Assembly: GCA_944472135.2 (NCBI GenBank)
Contig: OX235265.1
Span: forward strand, 90,738,984-90,802,983
Length of the DNA stretch: 64,000 bases
Direction: 5' to 3'
Source: Trichobilharzia regenti
Lineage: Eukaryota; Platyhelminthes; Trematoda; Strigeidida; Schistosomatidae
Positions 1-11,019 of the stretch are shown one piece after another. Below the pieces are notes generated by a model. That model was not told the DNA's origin, did no database searches, and saw only the letters and a program-made list of their open reading frames with translations. Position 1 is the stretch's first letter; the number at the start of each line of letters is the position of its first letter. Position numbers and translations under genes: made by a program.

Positions 1-695
1 GCAAGTAACAGTAGCATAAATACAGGGCGGTAATATCCTCCATAGGAAACATCGTTTCAGCCACAAGCAACTTGGATGGATGAAGATGTCAAATTCAACA
101 AGCCAGAATCGGAGAGGCAAGATACGCCCTAATTAACTTGAAGTCAGTTTGGAAATTTTCTATACTCCGCCTCAGCATGAAGAACAAGATTCGGATTCTA
201 TTAAACACAAATATGTGAAATCAGTCAGTCACTTGTTCTATACGGGTCAGCAAATTAAAGAGATCGTCATGAAAATAATTTCCAACAGATTGCAGACTTT
301 TATCAACAGCCGCCCATTCCTCTGGCTAAGCTCTATGCTGAAGATCAAGTGGCCAGGCGGCTGGCCAAAAAAATCGGCAACAAGAAACCCTTCAGTGGAA
401 CAAATCAACCAAGAACCTATCCCTCAACAAATATGTAGGAGAAAATGAAGATGGATTGGGCATATGTTGAGGTAGCCGTCAAATGACATCGCTCGTTAGC
501 AAGGACATAACTCAAGTGGAATACAAAAATGGGAAGCTACGAGTGTTTCGTTGGTGAAAGGGTGAAATGAAGTAGATTGTGAGATGAGGAGACCAGAGAT
601 TATGAGCAATCGTGGACAGATCAGGAGAGAACGAGGTGTAGATGCGTTGTTGAAGCCGTGTATTCTATTCGGAACCAAAGGGAATAATAATAATG
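1..695 (+). pseudogene. RTE-clade LINE, degenerate 3' end
   Basis: C-terminal part of an RTE-type (SR2/Perere-3-like) non-LTR retrotransposon polyprotein plus its 3' end. The start matches the 'GSIVS' segment after the RT palm. Further on, scattered over several frames, are remnants of the family's C-terminal block (LQTFINS, 'TNQEP', 'CRRK', 'WRRS'), which is intact in the copy at 5258-5836. The 3' end has the family signature 'GAAGCC...TTC' followed by GGGAATAATAATAATGA. Many stops and frameshifts make it non-functional. The 5' side is cut by the window edge. Confidence 0.75.
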
Positions 696-837
696 ATAAA
701 TGTTCGTAGGTACTGAAGATATCCGGTTTCTAATAGACTCGATACGTCAGATGCAATAATTTTCAGTCAAACTTTCAATTACCAACCTGCTTTTCTATAT
801 TTTTTTCAGAAGCACAGCTACTTGAAACAAAAGAATA

Positions 838-915
838 AAGAAAACAAAACACATAGATCAGCGAAAAGACTCTTCGGCGAATTCATTCTCTTAGCTGTAC
901 AATCGCAAATATATT
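838..915 (-). repeat. PLE-A terminal repeat, left inverted copy
   Basis: Reads on the minus strand as a diverged version of 2655-2745. Shared pieces are GCGATTGTACAGCT, GAATTCGCCG and CTTTTCGCTGATCTA. Lying in inverted orientation on the other side of the PLE-A coding remnant, it looks like one of the pair of terminal repeats (pLTRs) of a Penelope-like element. It contains CAGC and GCTG arms and a GAAA-like box in the position expected for the PLE terminal ribozyme, but the catalytic core is not intact. Confidence 0.6.
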
Positions 916-2290
916 TGTGTTCTATATATATGACCAGATCTGGCTAACAGGTTCAATAATACCAGGACGTCATGGTCTACCAAAGGTACAAAAGGTTGGC
1001 CCCCCAATTCTGGATATGTCAGGTTCCCCTTACCACTCTATTGCAAAATGGCTAGCAGATATTCTGGAACCTGTAAGGAAGCAATTATGTACGCACTCGC
1101 TTCGTGATACCTTCCAGTTGATCGAGTGCATACAAGACATGAATGTATCTAACAAAATTATGCTGTCCTTTGACAGTGAGTCACTTTTCACCAATGTCCC
1201 ACTCAAGGAAATGGTCTGCTTCATATGTTCTCTGAACGTCCATTTCCCATTCGACGACACCGTCTACAAACAAAAAGATGGTATTGCAATGGGGTCGTGT
1301 TAGGTCCACTACTATCAGACTGCTTCGTAGCAAACCTCAAGAGAGGTTCACTAAAGCCGAGCATTGATAATTCGCGACTGTATAAAAGATACGTGGACAA
1401 CATTTTCATTAATTGTGACAACAACAATGACCTCAATCTACTGCTGAAGACATTTAACAGTTGCCATCCATCAATATAATTCACTCTTGAAATGGAAAAC
1501 GAATCAAAAGTTCCGTTTCTTGATATGAAACTAACAAGAAGAACTGATGGGAGTCTAACAAGATGGATCCATAGGAGACCTACGTGGAATGGTCAGCTAA
1601 CAAGCTTCTATAGCTGGGTACCTATTCAACAAAAGCGAAATTGAATTAAATCACTTGCCACCGACATTCAATGCATCTGTAGTCCTGACGTTCTGGAAAC
1701 AGAATTAGATATTCTAAGAGAAATCTTCATCCAAATTGGATGCACAATAAAATTCATTGACAAAATTCCCAAACCAATAATTCGAAGAAACGAAACTTCA
1801 CATGCGCCTGAAAAGAAACTCTACATGAACTTGAATTTCAAGGGAAATTCGGGAAGCGTTATTCTCAAGAGAAGGATCACATCATCTCTGACAAGAACAT
1901 TCTTTGCAGCAACACTAAAAACAGTGTTCTCCAGTCGCCCACTGATCTGCAGAAGCCTCAAGGATAAGATCCCGCATCTCACCACTTCTATGTGCATATA
2001 TCAATTTGTCTGCTGCTGTACATTGGTCATTCGACGTGCACCCTGCGTCCATGAGGATTCGAAAACACTATCCAGCAAGCATGGTTGAGAAAAGGCAATA
2101 GTGATGCAATAAGGAGTGAGATAACTGAACACCTGGTTAACACTGATCATTCCATCTCAACAAACGCCTCCTTCAAAGTAATCTACAGAGTCAAAAACAA
2201 CCTACTAAAGGTAATACGGTTTCGAGTTCTTTGTATCGCTGAAGCTCTGGCCATTCACATAGAAAAGCCGGAGCTGTGAATACAAAAGAA
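915..2290 (+). pseudogene. Penelope-like element (PLE-A), RT + GIY-YIG remnant
   Basis: Reverse transcriptase of Penelope type. Recognisable are 'GLPKVQK' (PLE N-terminal RT motif GLPKxHK), 'FDSESLFTNVP' (motif A, 1165-1200), 'KDGIAMGS' (motif B, ~1276) and 'RYVDNIFI' (motif C, YVDD changed to YVDN, ~1390). These are followed by 'RRPTWNGQ' and the thumb/linker with 'LYMNLNFKGNSG'. The C-terminal GIY-YIG endonuclease follows in another frame: 'IYQFVC', then 'YIG'-like, then 'EITEHLVNTDHS...FKVIYRVKNN...AEALAI'. At least four frame breaks and stops occur, so it is dead. The start of the RT is missing, the usual 5' truncation. Frames can be joined only by eye, so the edges are approximate. Confidence 0.85.
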
Positions 2291-2639
2291 GATTACTCAA
2301 TCACTTCTACTGACATAGTAACAACTTTTTGTGTTTTCGGTTTTGATTTGATTTGAGCTTTTTGATTTTGATGACTTAATTTTGTTTGTTTACCCGTTCT
2401 TTAATTGCTTATAATTCTTGTATTCATTCAGAACTATTACGCAATTTCGTATTATCTACTTTGTTCCTATGTGCATCCTGAGTAAAACTCACTCATCAAA
2501 CAATCAATATTATTACATCACTTTTTTTAACAAATGTTTGCGACAACTCAACACCTAATTTTCTTGATCTTCACCTGTTTAGTTGAAATAACCATAACCA
2601 ATTGTAATTTTTTTTGACAAACTTAATGTACACATACAT

Positions 2640-2745
2640 ACAAAACAAGAGATATATATATTTGCGATTGTACAGCTAAAGTAGAAAATGAATTCGCCGG
2701 CGAAAAGAGACTCTTCGCTGATCTACATGTTTTATTTTCATTAAT
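2640..2745 (+). repeat. PLE-A terminal repeat, right copy
   Basis: Runs from the TA-rich stretch and GCGATTGTACAGCT through GAATTCGCCGGCGAAAAGAG to CTCTTCGCTGATCTACATG. It is the inverted partner of 838-915. Contains CAGC...GCTG arms and GAAA followed by AGAG/CTCT pairing and TTC, as in PLE terminal hammerheads, but the CUGANGA box is replaced by CTAAAGTAGA. Confidence 0.6.
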
Positions 2746-2749
2746 GCCT

Positions 2750-4190
2750 GAATGGGGATTATCCATGAATTAAAAAGAATGAAGATAAGACAAATTTCAA
2801 TAATCTTACTTTAAAACTTTCGTGTCTGAAGATAAAATTTAATTCATTGCCAAAAATCTCCTCCTCTGTAGCTTTATATTCTTGTAGACAATAACAGACG
2901 ATTACAGTTGACATAATATGCTAGAATAAAGATTGAAAAGCATAAAAATATAAATAAAACTGGATGAATTACGCATGAAATGTATTAAAATGTATTTAAA
3001 TGCTATTTGAAGGAATCTCAAAATTTGGCTAAACTTTTGGAATGAATGAATCTTCACTGTATTACGTTAATATTAGTATGTGATGTAAATCAGACTACAT
3101 ATAGTAGAGTAAATGTCTGTGGTGAAAGCGAACAATGACACACTGTCATTTGCTGAGAATGTTTAGAGCACAATCTCTTGCTCATAATCTTATCAGTTAT
3201 GTCGTACTATTTTAGAACTATTCATCAGGTTGCACCTATGGAACATTGATACAAGTATAAAACTTGGCCACTGTGGTAGAGCATAACCCCATTATGGATA
3301 AGATTTTATTTTGATAAATCACACAGTGTTGGACAGTTATATGACTCATAATTCTAGTTTTATTCTACCTACAAAAGATCTTTCGACTTCAAACTCAAAG
3401 TACCCTTTAAAAAAACGATTAAGGTTAAAATCATGTCTTTAATGCACTGGATAACGAATTGACCAATGGAATTCGATCAGCACTATTAAGCACCAGAAAC
3501 ACAGGACATACTGGCTACAGTGATCAGTGACCACTCAATAGAGTTACTTACCCACTGGTTATAAGGTTGAATCTATGTGAGCAATAATCCCTTTCTACTA
3601 TCCAGAAGATTTCTGTATTCTGTACCTCTCTGTAAATGACTGTCATTTAGGAAGGTGAACTTAAATTGTAAAGAAACTTAATAGTCATTATTCGTCTAAG
3701 TGCTTTTCAAGTGGAAATATCAAAAAAAAGACAAGTAAAAGTATCCTGGGTATATACATTGTCATTTCTTATCAATGCGAGTCAGGTAGAATAAATTATA
3801 AGCTGTTGTGTTTATTCATTTTTCAGTTATTCAACCTCGTAAATCCATTATGGATGAGATTTTATTTTGATAAAGTGTCACACAGTGTTACACGGTAATA
3901 TTAACTGATGCCACCACGTTTCGAGCACAAACTATCGCTCATAATCCTATCAGGCTACTGTCACAACTTTTTCCTTTCATTTATATGCATATGAGGAATC
4001 GATTAGATATTGGAATAAAAATCAGTATAGGATAATGCACATTCAAGACATCAAGACAACTAAAACATACTAATCAAACAGATTCATTCATTTTGTCAGT
4101 CGTTTCGTCAAATCATCGCGTTACATCCGACATATATCCGGTTTTATTGTAATCACCTCTTTACTTATTCTAACAGTTGAATTCAGGAGA
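2750..4190. other. Gene-less interval with old PLE-C tail fragments
   Basis: No ORF of note. Two stretches, about 3140-3350 and 3835-3960, resemble the non-coding tail of PLE-C: 'TATGGAT.AGATTTTATTTTGATAAA', 'TCACACAGTGTTA', and 'CACGTTTCGAGCACAA' followed by 'CTCATAATCCTATCAG'. The rest is AT-rich sequence that I cannot classify. Confidence 0.45.
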
Positions 4191-4194
4191 TTTG

Positions 4195-4757
4195 ATGATT
4201 ATTATTCCCTTTGCTTCCAAGTGGAACATAGGGCTTCAACAACACATTCCTTTCCTCATTCTGTTTTTTTGCTGTCCTCTTCAGAGTGTCTTGTAATCTC
4301 TTATCTCTTCCTCACACGCCCTCCTCCATGTCACCGTCACACCAACGACCCACTTGTCGCTTCCAATTGGGACTCCACTTGAGCAATAGTCTGCATTGTG
4401 CAGTGTCATTCAGCAGTCTCCTCCGTGGCATATGTTCCATCTTTTTTCATTTTTCTCACACATATTTGTTTATCGATCGGCTCTTGGTTGGTTTTTTTAT
4501 CAGCCAGAGTTTCTTCCTGCTAATTCCTTCTTCAGTATGGACCCAGCGAAGTGGGTAGCTGTTGATAAAAGTCCGCAACCTGTTGGAAATCCTTTCTATG
4601 ACTCACGCAGTATAAGTTTCTGACCCATATAGAAGAATTGACTGATTTAAAATTTTTTGTTGAAAATCCATATCTTGTTCTTTATGCTGAGGTGGAGTGT
4701 AGAAGGCGTTTCTTGCTTTTCTGATTCTGGTTGGGCTTTGACATCTTCATACGTCCG
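4195..4757 (-). pseudogene. RTE-clade LINE, 3' end, reverse strand
   Basis: Reverse complement starts inside the C-terminal domain of the RTE polyprotein and ends in the family 3' end (TTGAAGCCCTATGTTCCACTTGG, then AATAATAATCA). The order of segments matches the better copy at 5258-5836. Many substitutions and indels; no long frame remains. 5' truncated, as usual for LINE insertions. Confidence 0.7.
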
Positions 4758-5224
4758 AGGTACCTATGGTTAAAACCCAGGCTTCTTGGAACACGGTTTC
4801 GATAGGCAACAACATATACCAAATAAGCGACCTCTTGGATGTTTGTTTTGAATAATACCCCTGGGTCATAATACAAAAACAAACTGGTAATAAACCACAC
4901 TTTGCATTAATTATGGATTACACGATGATGCTCAACAGTGAACAGATCATCAATTAAAAAGGCTATTTAAGAAATGTTATTTCATGGGTGACGCCTAGCA
5001 CTGATATCCAGAATCTGCTGTTCATTTTATATGAGACATATCAGCCAGATTTGCATGTGGTCCTCAATGAATGATGCCATTCCTCCAGGGACTCACTTAA
5101 ATCCAGCACCCATAGTTTCAAAATTCAAGGTATTATGTTCTAGACCAACCGGGCCAGGGGAACCGCTTCTCGAACAATAGGTAACAGTTATTATTATTTT
5201 TTTCAAAAATATTTCGCTTTTCAC
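4758..5224. other. Unclassified interval
   Basis: Between two RTE tails. A short piece near 5030-5060 (ATCAGCCAGATTTGCATGTG) is only vaguely like the Sm-alpha region. No gene or RNA is supported. Confidence 0.3.
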
Positions 5225-5850
5225 TTTGATTCATTATTATTATTATTATTGTATCCTTTAGTTCCTAGAGGAACATAGGGCTTCAGCTGCGCACCTCCAT
5301 TGACTTCGGTTTTCTGACAACTTTTTCACCCTGCTCCAGGTCTGCCCACATGCTTTCATCTCCTCTTCACATGACCTCCTCCAAGTCACCCTTGGACGAC
5401 CAACTCGCCGCCTCCCTTTCGGGTTCCACTCGAGGGCTTGTCTAGTGATGTCACTTGATGGTTTCCTCAGCGTATGGCCAATCCATCTCCATTTCTTTCT
5501 GCCTATTTGTTTCACAATCGGTTCCTGATTGGTTCGCTCCCAGAGATCCCTGTTGCTGATCTTTTCTGGCCATCTGATCTTGAGTATTGAGCGAAGACAG
5601 TTGTTAATGAAGGTTTGAAGTTTGTTTGAGATGCTCTTTATGACTCGCCAAGTCTCTGATCCGTATAGTAGCACTGACTTCACATTGGAGTTGAAAATCC
5701 GGATCTTATTTTTGATGGTGAGTGCTGTTGACCTCCACACAGATTTGAGAGTAATGAAAGCTTGTCTTGCTTTTCCGATTCTGGCTTTGATGTCCTCGTC
5801 AGTTCCGCCTGTAGTTGATTCATTATATTGAACCAAAATGGCAGCTTTTG
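5225..5850 (-). pseudogene. RTE-clade LINE polyprotein, C-terminal 192 residues plus 3' end
   Basis: An open frame from 5836 to 5258 encodes the C-terminal region of an RTE-type LINE polyprotein. It begins just after the position of 'GSIVS' with 'TTGGTDEDIKARIGKARQAF'. It then has 'LYGSETW', 'LQTFINNCLRSILKIRW', 'KISNRDLW' and 'NQEP', then 'WRWIGHTLRK', 'GRRRVGRPRVTWRR', and ends 'AAEALCSSRN'. This domain lies downstream of the RT palm in SR2-like elements; its function is not established. The 3' end is GAAGCCCTATGTTCCTCTAGG then an ATA/ATT-rich run. The frame is uninterrupted, so the insertion is relatively young, but EN and RT are missing, so it cannot move itself. Confidence 0.85.
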
Positions 5851-5990
5851 CTTTTGAAATGCTGAGTGCTGAGTTCGAGTTTCAGGGAAAAAAACAGCTA
5901 CGCACTGGAAACTCAGAGGGCATCAAGATGACGAGTCTGAAATAGGACATAATGCGCATCTTGAATTCTACTACTACTACTTCTACGCAC
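5851..5990 (+). repeat. Sm-alpha-like hammerhead repeat, partial
   Basis: Downstream half of the tRNA-headed, hammerhead-bearing repeat seen complete near 38330-38540. Here the head is reduced to a degenerate 'GAGTTCGAGT' box-B-like piece. The ribozyme region lies at 5922-5966 and is followed by TTCTACTACTACTAC. Confidence 0.6.
5922..5966 (+). ncRNA. Hammerhead-like fold, Sm-alpha type (degenerate)
   Basis: Helix I ATCAAG/TTGAAT (with wobble and mismatch), core ATGACGA, helix II GTCT-loop-GGAC, then ATAA in place of GAAA, helix III ATGC/GCAT with no loop, then C before helix I. C3 is A and the GAAA box is mutated, so it should be inactive. Order and spacing match the schistosome hammerhead. 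Confidence 0.6.
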
Positions 5991-6094
5991 TACTCAATAT
6001 CTACCAAAGAACATCACGTTAATTTTCTAAGGTTGGTTCGTAAGGATATGATTTGTTTTCCAGTATGACTACGCATTAATTTCAGTTAAAGCAC

Positions 6095-6330
6095 TAATAA
6101 AAACCAGCTGGGAATACTGGCCAGTTGTTTCGTTCTAGTTCGGGACTCAAAGACAGTACTCGCTCAGTGATGTTCGAACCCACGGACTTCCGGTTATAAA
6201 GCAAGCTCTTACACTACTCAGCCCTGTGGGGCCCAACTCTATGGCAAGTTCATTAATTATTACTTCTAGCAATCCGTGAATTTAGCGTGACTATCAGCCA
6301 ATGTCATCCCTAGCGAGTATTCACCCTCAG
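6095..6330 (-). repeat. SINE-B (tRNA-headed, hammerhead-like body)
   Basis: Minus-strand copy. It shows a box-B-like GGTTCGAACATC, a degenerate box A around 6190-6225, the body 'TCCCGAACTAGAACGAAACAACTG' split by indels, and upstream sequence TCACGCTAAATTCACGGATTG seen in other copies. The helix-I partners CAGTATTC and GAGTACTG remain. Ordinary old copy of a family found at more than ten places in the window. Confidence 0.6.
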
Positions 6331-6717
6331 TCCCCTTTCAGTGGATCCCACTGATCACTAGTTCTCATTAGAACTCCGGAAAACGCAGTTATACAGCCAG
6401 TAAATAGAACGCATTGGATTAATTTAAAAGAGTTTCTTTGTGGGGGTTTGATTTGTTTAAACGTCCTACGTCCGTAACCCAGAGGGTGAGTACTGCCGTC
6501 GAGACATGAACTAGAACGAAATGAACACTTTGGTGCAATAAAACCAACCACCAGAAGATACAAATTTAATTGAAACAAACAATTTGCCTTATCTTCAGTG
6601 ATCATAACTGATAATTTAAAATGACTATGCCTGTCAATGAATTGTGATTAAGAAGACAGGTGGAATTGTCCACTTGGGAGACTACCTGTTCTTATTTATG
6701 GGATTAATTTCATCTAT

Positions 6718-6757
<40 letters not shown>

Positions 6758-7275
6758 GCTGGTCACTTGAGGTTTAGAGTATGGTAGAACAACTGTGACC
6801 CTAGCTATTCTAAAGGCATCCATCTGAAGTTTCTGCAACATTCCTGCAGTGTCTATTGATTATTTCATGTAACCTTGTTATCCAATATCTAAAGTATTGA
6901 AAATTAAACTGGAGATCAGCGGTAGTTTGTTTGTCATTATTTGAAATGTGCGGCCTAATTAATTAAGCATTGAACGAGTATCCAGTTCCGTGTAAAGTAA
7001 CATATCTGTATACTATTCAACTGAAAAAAGCATCTGATGAGAACCTTCAGATAGTTCTCCTCCTATGAATAACTTCAAATACTGTGGTCAAAATACATTA
7101 GTTTTGAGTTTAATCACCGAATGATATCGGCTAGAGAATCACTGAATACCAGAGAGTCCTAGGAAGTTGTTTCATCGCTGCCTGGGGTTCTTCATTGGAA
7201 AAGGTAAATAACCCCGTCACGAGTTGAAACACATAATCAGTCAAATCCTAGTAAACAAACACTAAGGAGTTTCGA
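6330..7275. other. Intergenic, with a SINE-B trace
   Basis: Mostly unclassified. Around 7120-7205 a worn SINE-B body can be followed on the minus strand (CTAGAGAATCACTGAATACC, then GTTGTTTCATCG). Confidence 0.4.
6719..6756. repeat. (TA)n microsatellite
   Basis: An uninterrupted run of alternating T and A following a T-rich stretch. No further function visible. Confidence 0.95.
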
Positions 7276-7279
7276 ATTC

Positions 7280-8030
7280 ATTCCATATTAGTTTGTTTAT
7301 TAGACGTATTACACGGTGAAACAGCATTGTTTACTGGATGACGTTTCGAACACAATTTATTGTGGTTCAGGATCCTGTCAATTATAATCACACGAATTCA
7401 AAACTTGAGTTTTATAGTTTTCTTTGTTCTCTCTTATTTGTCGTCGTTGGGGTAGTAGAATTGTCCAGATGTCCGCCTGGGCATGTGTTGAATCATTCCT
7501 ATTACATGTATTTGCAGTTGATTCGATAAACAAAGCTCGCGTTACCAATCTCTCCCTCCACTAACTCTGTTACATTAAATTTCAAAACTGTCATCTCATC
7601 CCATCATCCTATATTATGGTTGTTTGTAATTGCATGTAGTAAGTGCTATCTACGACTGCACTATTCTCTAGATTTTTCATGTTATTATGGTCAACTAATC
7701 TAGAGTTTATCACGTTTTCATGCCCCTCTAGTCTGACTACATCTGTTCTACTACTTTGACCTATGTATTTGACCTTGCGATCATTGCAGTGCTCAGTGGT
7801 TGCATTTCATGAATTAACACAAAGCCACAAGATAGCCTGGGAGAGGATTAATGCTTTCAGGATCAGTTGGAATCTACATTCAGCTTTATTTCCAGTTGTT
7901 TTCACTGCCTTTATCGTCAGTAAAAGCTGTCTTCTCTTTTTCCTTTCGTATGTTGATGGTATCGCTAATGTCAATGTCATATTTGACGCTATAACTATCC
8001 ATTTGAATAGTTCCTTATTGAATTAGGTAG
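7280..8030 (-). pseudogene. PLE-C, GIY-YIG end and 3' tail
   Basis: On the minus strand, about 8010-7640 translates to a GIY-YIG endonuclease piece: 'CNDRKVKYIGQSSRTDVVRLEGHE', then 'NSRLVDHNN' and 'NLEN'. It is followed by a ~350 bp non-coding tail, ending in GTAATACGTCTAATAAAC. The same tail flanks the PLE-C copies at 20-23 kb and 59.5-62.7 kb. The tail contains GAAACGTCATCCAG, a hammerhead-like 3' half. Confidence 0.75.
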
Positions 8031-9305
8031 CGAGAGAGATCGCTTGTGATACGTTATGTTACATTACATATATCATATCACAGTAACTATTTTCTTTTAT
8101 CAGACAAATGACGTACACAAGTAGCTAAGTGTGTTGGTGTTCACAAAATACGGTAAAGATTTCTACGTGTGGTTGATGAATGCTGGATGTTAATCTAAAG
8201 TGAAAAGCACTCAATTTTCTTCATCTTTCTTATTTAGCACTGAATTCACTATTGACAGACATGCGTAGTAAGCAGTCATTCATATGAGTTCAAAATTATA
8301 ACTATGTCGGTTCAAATGATGAAACCTGGTCCCAGATGATATAGACCATTCTTTAGGTACTGGAATTATCTCATCAACATGTGATTACTGATTACTAATA
8401 TCAGAGATTGGATATCATATAAAGTTTGTGGAATCCAATTTCACTGCGATCCTCTTCATTTTGTAGATTGGATTGGAGTTTTGAACCTTTATTCAGCTTT
8501 TCATTACTACTTAACGCACACTGTATCAACGAGGTGTCGTTTACACAATCAATGACAAAGTTCAACTTCAAACACTGTAGGAGATGCAGACGCCTTAATA
8601 TATGAAAACGAGAAACCACTCTCAAAAAGAGGATTAACACTTCTTACTCAACCCTGACCTTAATGGTTTCCTTACCTGATCTTAACCCTAATCTATTCCT
8701 AACCAAATCTGATATCTTCCTAAATGAGTTAAACTAAACCAGTCTCTAGCTTAAATCTGAACTCAGCCTTCTTCTAACCTAACCTGAAACTAACCAGATA
8801 CCTGTTTAATGCCAAGTTCAAAGACAGTGATCCAGAAGAACGAGAGCATTAAAAAATCTAAAAAATACAAGCGCAACAAGTTAGTGTAGCCACGAAAAAG
8901 GCTCTAGCGAAAGAATTGTAAAAATATTTAACAGGTATTTGGTTAGCTTCGAACCAGGTTACGGAAAGACGATAGTGAGGGTTAGGTTGGAATGCAGTCA
9001 GGGACCTGAATTTGAATTATGAGAGTGACTGCTTATTTCAAGGTTCCCCATGCGTTTGACCCTTTGAATAGCATTTCTTTCACTTTGCTTTTTCTAATAT
9101 AATTCCACTCTATTCGATAATTTGTCCACAAATATTGAGTTACTCACTTGGCTTCACTGCTTTGCTCCAGCTTAGCCCTCCAAGGTCAATGGTGCGTTCG
9201 CCACTGCTGGGTTTATTAAATTTTATTTCGCCCATTCACGTTTTAGGTTCAGAAATATTTATCTTAACATTTTGGCCGTTAGCACAAACTTTTCTAGGAT
9301 TATTT
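8030..9305. other. Intergenic with degenerate TTAGGG-like stretch
   Basis: No gene found. 8640-8815 (minus strand) is a degenerate run of GGTTAGG/TTAGGTT units: AACCCTGACC, CTTAACCCTAATC, CTAACCTAACCTGAAAC. A similar stretch occurs at 31180-31380. The repeats are too worn to be a telomere. Confidence 0.45.
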
Positions 9306-9695
9306 TGTAGGCATTTTGTTTCATTAGTTGGAGGATTTCATCATGAGCTGCTAGAGGTTAGAGAGGCAATGGAAAACCTGTGAGCACTGGACAGCTGTTT
9401 CTTCAGTGCAGTATTGAACTTTTCACAGTAGGCACCCACAGGGATTCGAACCGGGGATCTTCTGGTTACAAGGCGAGCTCATAGACCGTTAGGCCACTAG
9501 GACCAACCGATCCAAAGGCCAGTCCACAAATTCTAACTTCTACCAATTCATGATTTAGCGCGACAACTACGCTTTATCTTGTCCAGTGCGTAATCGTCCT
9601 CACCTCTAACTAGAATCCAGGTACTTACCTGAATAGGAGCACTCCCTAGTGAGCATCAGATCAATTTTCAAGTGTTGGTTTTGTCAGTTTAATCC
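9305..9695 (-). repeat. SINE-B, nearly full length
   Basis: Minus strand, upstream to downstream: leader 'CCAACACTTGAAAA', 'GATGCTCACTAGGGAGTG', 'GAATTGGTAGAAGTTAGAAT'. Then the tRNA-like head 'GGTCCTAGTGGCCTAACGG' (box A) and 'GGTTCGAATCC' (box B), the hammerhead-like body (9395-9440, degenerate), and a tail ending in 'CAGCTCATGATGAAATCCTCC'. It defines the extent of the family together with 10420-10800. Confidence 0.75.
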
Positions 9696-10240
9696 TAATT
9701 GAAGTGTATATTTCGCATGATTTATGAAAATGATCGCGAAAACAGGTAATCGTACTTATCATCAGTTTAAAAGCAATCACTGTAGACATTTCAAAACGTT
9801 CAATACTCAACAGTAATCATACAAACATTTAAATTGTTCCTTTTCAAAAAAGAGTAACTTTTAATAAATAAATAAAATTTTGAAGGCGGCAAATCGCTAA
9901 CTTACTTGTAAGATGGTTAGTATAGCACTTGAGATGAAATAACATACCCAAATGATATAATTGCTATAATAGGAAAAGCAATTAAAGTTGGCGGTCTCTA
10001 AAAAAAGAGTCAATTAAAATACATTTTTTAAGAATTACGAAATTTAAAAAAGCAGCCAATGAGAAAAAGTAACCAAGTTGAACAATTCTCGGCTTAAACT
10101 GTTAGTTAGTCAAAAACCTCTAAGAAAAATAAACCTCGAAACTGGGGATTCAGACTAAGAGAAAGTGACTTCATATATAAAGCTTTCACAATAATAGAGG
10201 AAATTTGTAGCCCAAATAAATGATTTGCATGTTCACTTAT
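9695..10240. other. AT-rich interval, nothing recognised
   Basis: A-rich, with AAATAAATAAATAAAA-like runs near 9865. No coding, RNA or repeat signal that I can support. Confidence 0.5.
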
Positions 10241-10241
10241 T

Positions 10242-10380
10242 AGTTTGTAGGGATTTGGTTGATTACAGGATTCCATCATGAGCTTACATTGGCTAGAAAA
10301 TCATTGGAAAACCTGGGAGTGCTGGATAGCTGTTTTGTTCTAGTCTGGGACTCTTCATCAGTACGCACCCAGCAGGGTGG
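10242..10380 (-). repeat. SINE-B tail and ribozyme-like body, minus arm
   Basis: Minus-strand body and tail. On the minus strand: GTACTGATGAAGAGTCCC, loop, AGAACAAAAC, AGCTATC, CAGCACTCCC, then the tail 'GGTTTTCCAATG' to 'GATGGAATCCTGTAATC'. It lacks the tRNA head and abuts a plus-strand tail at about 10380. Confidence 0.75.
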
Positions 10381-10800
10381 TTCTCTAACTAATGTCAGCT
10401 CATGATGAAATCCTGTAACCAACCAAGTTCAAACCAACACTTGAATATTAATGAGATGCTCACTAGCGACTTGCCTTATTCAAGTAGGTAGTTACCTGGG
10501 GTTCTAGTGGGAAGTCGTGACTAGTAGGCTGCGGATGGTCGGGTGTGAGGACAAATACTCGCCGAAGACATTGGCTAGGGATCGCCCTTTGTCGTGAATT
10601 GGAAGAAGTTTGAATTCATGGACCACTGGATAGGGTCTCAGTGGCTTGATGGTCTACGAACTCGCCTTGCAACCAGAAGAACCTGGGTTCGAACCCTGTC
10701 GTTGGGTGCGTACTGTGAAGAGTCCCGAGCTAAGACGATACAGCTGTCTAGCACTCTTATATTTTCATGTGTTGTCCTTCTCTGATCCAGGCGGTTTAAC
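10381..10800 (+). repeat. SINE-B tail followed by a full SINE-B unit
   Basis: 10381-10425 is a plus-strand tail (TTCTCTAACTAATGTCAGCT...GAAATCCTG). It is followed by leader 'AACACTTGAATATTAATGAG', 'GAATTGGAAGAAGTTTGAATTC', head 'GGTCTCAGTGGCTTGATGG' (box A) and 'GGGTTCGAACCC' (box B). Then comes the body GTACTGTGAAGAGTCCCGAG, ACGATACAGCTGTC, TAGCACTC. The core lacks one base relative to other copies. Inverted to 10242-10380. Confidence 0.75.
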
Positions 10801-11019
10801 TATGAACCTTCGACTGTCCTTCTAAGCAATGTATTCAGAGGGAAATTCAGTTTGAAGTGAACTTATATCAATTCTACATGAGCAATATGGTTGTATCTGT
10901 CGACAGACTCTTTCGTGGTTGTGTTATTAATGTGAATTAGTACCGATCGGTCTTTCGACTTGAAATTCGATTTTTCTAACATGCCGCTCACTCTTTATTA
11001 GTTTGTAGATTTGATCTAT

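Noticed and set aside
6719..6756. (TA)n run as a regulatory element or origin
   Set aside because: Simple microsatellite with no supporting context.
7338..7529. Repeated ~63-90-codon frame (also at 59541, 62373 and 35022)
   Set aside because: Recurs because the PLE-C tail is repeated; it is antisense or non-coding and is not kept open in all copies.
10620..10700. tRNA-like segment
   Set aside because: Box A and B are present but no proper cloverleaf; it repeats as the SINE-B head at many sites.
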